Shown here: piece after piece, positions 58,257-60,471 of the stretch
Layout: every line of letters begins with the position of its first letter
How positions within the stretch are numbered: position 1 is the stretch's first letter
Assembly: GCA_964644675.1 (NCBI GenBank)
Contig: CAZXWK010000010.1
Span: 1-60,471, forward strand
DNA length: 60,471 nucleotides
Source of the DNA: CAZXWK01 sp964644675
GTDB lineage: Bacteria; Actinomycetota; Coriobacteriia; Anaerosomatales; JAAXUF01
Reading direction: 5' to 3'
Made by a program: the position numbers and the translations under genes
The notes under the pieces: model-generated
Databases searched by the model: none
What the model was told of the DNA's origin: nothing
What the model saw: the letters and a program-made list of their open reading frames with translations, nothing else

Positions 58257-60471
58257 TTGCGCGTCTATGGCAGCCCTCTATCCTCACAGGACGCGACTTG
58301 GTGTGTCCCCCGTGAGCGAGTCTCGAGTCACATCTTTATGGCGGGTACGCGACCGTGTCTGCTGTGGGCGCCGTCTGGCTACGGCAAGAGCGTCGCTGCG
58401 GCCCAGTTTGCGCATGCCATCGGCGGAACCATCTGGATCGAGTCAGCGGCCTTCGGTGTCACGCAGCTTAGGCTTCTTGGTTCCATCCGTGAGGCGCTCG
58501 CCAGTGCCAACGGCAGTCCAAAGGCCGACAGGGCGGCCTCTGCCGACACTCTGAACGACCTTGGGCTAGTGAGCGAGATAGGCGAGCTTGCGGATGCGCT
58601 AGACCGTCAGGTCGTATGCGTGATTGACGATGTGCCTGAGGGGGCACTAGGTGACGCGGTCAAGGTAGCAACGACAGTGGCTAGGGCTACCGGCCCCAGC
58701 CTGCGTTTCGTCCTGACCACACGGGCGCGACACCCGGCATCGCTACCCGGTCTGTCTTCGTGTTTCGTTGTGGGTGCCGAGCAGCTAAGGCTGACGCTCA
58801 GCGAGGCCGAGGAGATTCTGGGGCGCATTCACTCCTCCGACGAGCCGGTGAGGGACGCGCGGGTACTCTGGGAGGCCTCTGGCGGGCAGGCTGCGCTGTT
58901 TGCGATTCTTGCGCAGACGAGGGCGTGGCACTCGGGGGTGACGTCACCCCGAACTGACACTTCGGACGCGTTCTCTGTGTGGCTTGGGCACATTGTCAGC
59001 TCAGAGATGTCGCAGATCCAACGCGGTCTTCTTGCTGCGATGTCTGCGCTCGGCGCCGGCACGCCGGACGACGTGCGCGAAGTCGGCATCCCCTGCACTG
59101 CAGGGGACATCGTGCGCATCTCGGATCTGTTGCCGCTGGTTGCCTGCGCAACCCGGGGCCGATTCGCCGGCAACAGGTTCGTTGTTCACGACCTGGTTGT
59201 CGATTACGTTGCCGCGGTGCAGGACTCGATTCCAGAGCTGACACTAGACCCGACGCATCGGCTGGCCGCCGCACGACTACTGAGCAATCGTGGCGACTAC
59301 GCTCGCGCGGCAATGCAACTCTCCCTCTGCGACGACGTCGACGGGCTCATGGACTGGCTGGAGGCCCACGGCACAGATCTCGTCGGCCAGGGTGAGCATG
59401 AGGCGCTTCGGCGCGTTCTTCTGCGGATCCCGGTTCCCCGCCTTGTCGGTCGACCTCGGCTACTGCTGCATTCATCGGCAGTTGCGCTTAGGGATCGGGA
59501 CTATGAGGATGCAATCGCCCGCGCCAACGCCGCAATGACGCTAGCCGAGAACCTCGGCGACTCCCGCACGCGCGCGGATGCGCTGGCGAGCCTGATCATT
59601 CTCCATTGCGAACTAGGCCACTTCGAAACGGCATCAGAACTGGCGAGGACGCTGGTTGCCGATCCAACCGGCGAGTCAAGCGGTCAAGGGGTGGTCCGCA
59701 GCCTCGTCGCGTTCGGAATGGTGGCCATCGGGAGACTGGACTTCGACGAGGCGAGATCGGCACTACAGACCGCGTTGGGAATCCGGCAGTCTGGACGACA
59801 GTCCGAGATATCGGAGAGTCGTATCAGGCACCTCCTGGGATCGCTGCCGGCGCTAGAATCTGGTGACTTCGCTACTTCGTCACGACTGTGTGCTGTCCAC
59901 GTCGACAGTGCTGACATGATGAGTAGTGATCGCCTTCGGCTGAGGGGCAATCTGGCAGTCTTCCTTGTTGAGCTCGGTAGACTAGATCGCGCCATCACCA
60001 TACTGACCGAGACCGTTCGGGCGTGCGAGGCCGAGGACTTCCCCATGCTGCTCGGGGCGTACTTGCCATCACTTGGCGCAGCGCGTTTCGGAATCGACGC
60101 AGATGCGTCTGCGCTATCCATGATGCGGCAGGGCATCGCACTCCAGATTGAGTGCGGCGATGAGCCTTCCGCGCAGGTGGATCGTGTCTACCTTGCGGTG
60201 GCCCTGCGGGCAGCGGGTCGAGTTGATGAATCGCTGTGCGAGGCCGAGCGTGCGTACGAACATCTGTCAGTGAACGACATATTCGAATCGCATCGGCTCG
60301 CCGCAGTTGAAGTTGCTGCCAGCCTGCTGGCCTTGGGCGATCCTCGCGCTGCGAGCGGGTGGATGGGCATTGCAGACATCGCCCCGGACGCGCGCAATCG
60401 CCATCGAGCTCTGCGCGCTTCCATGGTCCTCGCAGAAATCAGCCGACGCGAAGGCGATCTCGAAGGTGCAA
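58257..60471 (+). CDS. Large MalT-like NTPase with helical repeats, 3' partial
   Basis: This frame stays open for about 738 codons to the window edge. It begins at TTG 58257 after GAGAGGTGG, or possibly at ATG 58338. An STAND/AAA-type NTPase domain comes first: Walker A LLWAPSGYGKSVAAAQFA, a Walker-B-like VVCVIDDVPEG, a sensor-like LRFVLTTRARHPASLPGL, and a winged-helix-like segment (WEASGGQAALFAILAQTRAW). From about residue 330 the rest is TPR-like helical repeats (DYEDAIARANAAMTLAENLG, GRLDRAITILTETVRACEAE). This is the layout of MalT/LuxR-family regulators, whose DNA-binding domain would lie beyond the window. TTA/CTA/ATA-type codons look more frequent than in the housekeeping genes, hinting at transfer or relaxed codon selection. 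Confidence 0.78.
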   Translation, partial: MRVYGSPLSSQDATWCVPRERVSSHIFMAGTRPCLLWAPSGYGKSVAAAQFAHAIGGTIWIESAAFGVTQLRLLGSIREALASANGSPKADRAASADTLNDLGLVSEIGELADALDRQVVCVIDDVPEGALGDAVKVATTVARATGPSLRFVLTTRARHPASLPGLSSCFVVGAEQLRLTLSEAEEILGRIHSSDEPVRDARVLWEASGGQAALFAILAQTRAWHSGVTSPRTDTSDAFSVWLGHIVSSEMSQIQRGLLAAMSALGAGTPDDVREVGIPCTAGDIVRISDLLPLVACATRGRFAGNRFVVHDLVVDYVAAVQDSIPELTLDPTHRLAAARLLSNRGDYARAAMQLSLCDDVDGLMDWLEAHGTDLVGQGEHEALRRVLLRIPVPRLVGRPRLLLHSSAVALRDRDYEDAIARANAAMTLAENLGDSRTRADALASLIILHCELGHFETASELARTLVADPTGESSGQGVVRSLVAFGMVAIGRLDFDEARSALQTALGIRQSGRQSEISESRIRHLLGSLPALESGDFATSSRLCAVHVDSADMMSSDRLRLRGNLAVFLVELGRLDRAITILTETVRACEAEDFPMLLGAYLPSLGAARFGIDADASALSMMRQGIALQIECGDEPSAQVDRVYLAVALRAAGRVDESLCEAERAYEHLSVNDIFESHRLAAVEVAASLLALGDPRAASGWMGIADIAPDARNRHRALRASMVLAEISRREGDLEGA

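Overview
The window is GC-rich bacterial DNA with dense, mostly plus-strand genes, frequent GTG/TTG starts and strong Shine-Dalgarno sites. The gene order (prmC, ywlC, rpiB, glyA, upp, dCMP deaminase, wecA/tagO-like, atpIBEFHAGDC, murA, fabZ), the cell-wall-binding repeat 2 (CWB2) surface proteins, the LytR-CpsA-Psr protein and several extended -10 promoters suggest a high-GC Gram-positive. A deep-branching Actinomycetota, probably of the Coriobacteriia type, is the best guess. This placement is inference: no rRNA is present. Two 100-base N runs (26538-26637, 28698-28797) show that this is a draft scaffold.

Region 1 (1-14.7 kb) is core housekeeping: release-factor methylation, tRNA threonylcarbamoyl-AMP synthesis, pentose-phosphate and one-carbon metabolism, pyrimidine salvage, the lipid-linked polymer initiator WecA/TagO, a complete F1Fo ATP synthase operon, MurA and FabZ. 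Region 2 (14.7-34.5 kb) is an envelope-polysaccharide region. It holds two nucleotide-sugar dehydrogenases, a beta-helix acyltransferase, an LCP ligase, six glycosyltransferases, a flippase, an O-antigen ligase/polymerase-like protein and a Wzz-like chain-length protein. A SpoIID/LytB protein with CWB2 repeats sits among them. One glycosyltransferase appears split by an N run, but a 55-bp duplicated flank shows the gap is a scaffolding artefact and the gene is intact.

Region 3 (34.5-48.8 kb) combines nucleoside and methyl-cycle salvage (purine nucleoside phosphorylase, AhcY, MtnA) with two very large exported proteins: a 1,887-residue repeat/VCBS/cadherin protein and a CWB2-anchored subtilisin. 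An AEC transporter and ComF follow. Region 4 (48.8-54 kb) begins with a roughly 255-nt structured non-coding RNA. Its ends close in a 14-bp helix, and its position between comF and a downstream hpf gene matches the raiA RNA class. It is followed by a polar amino-acid ABC system with two binding proteins, a permease carrying an unusual exported N-terminal domain, and an ATPase. Long-form hibernation factor HPF comes next.

Region 5 (54-60.5 kb) looks like a signalling cluster: an unknown two-domain protein, a 24-codon hydrophobic ORF under a hairpin, a membrane HD-GYP protein, a degenerate membrane HD protein, a DUF5317-type membrane protein, and a large MalT-like NTPase that runs off the window. 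The raiA-like RNA, the five-fold repeat of the giant surface protein and this signalling cluster are the parts most worth follow-up.
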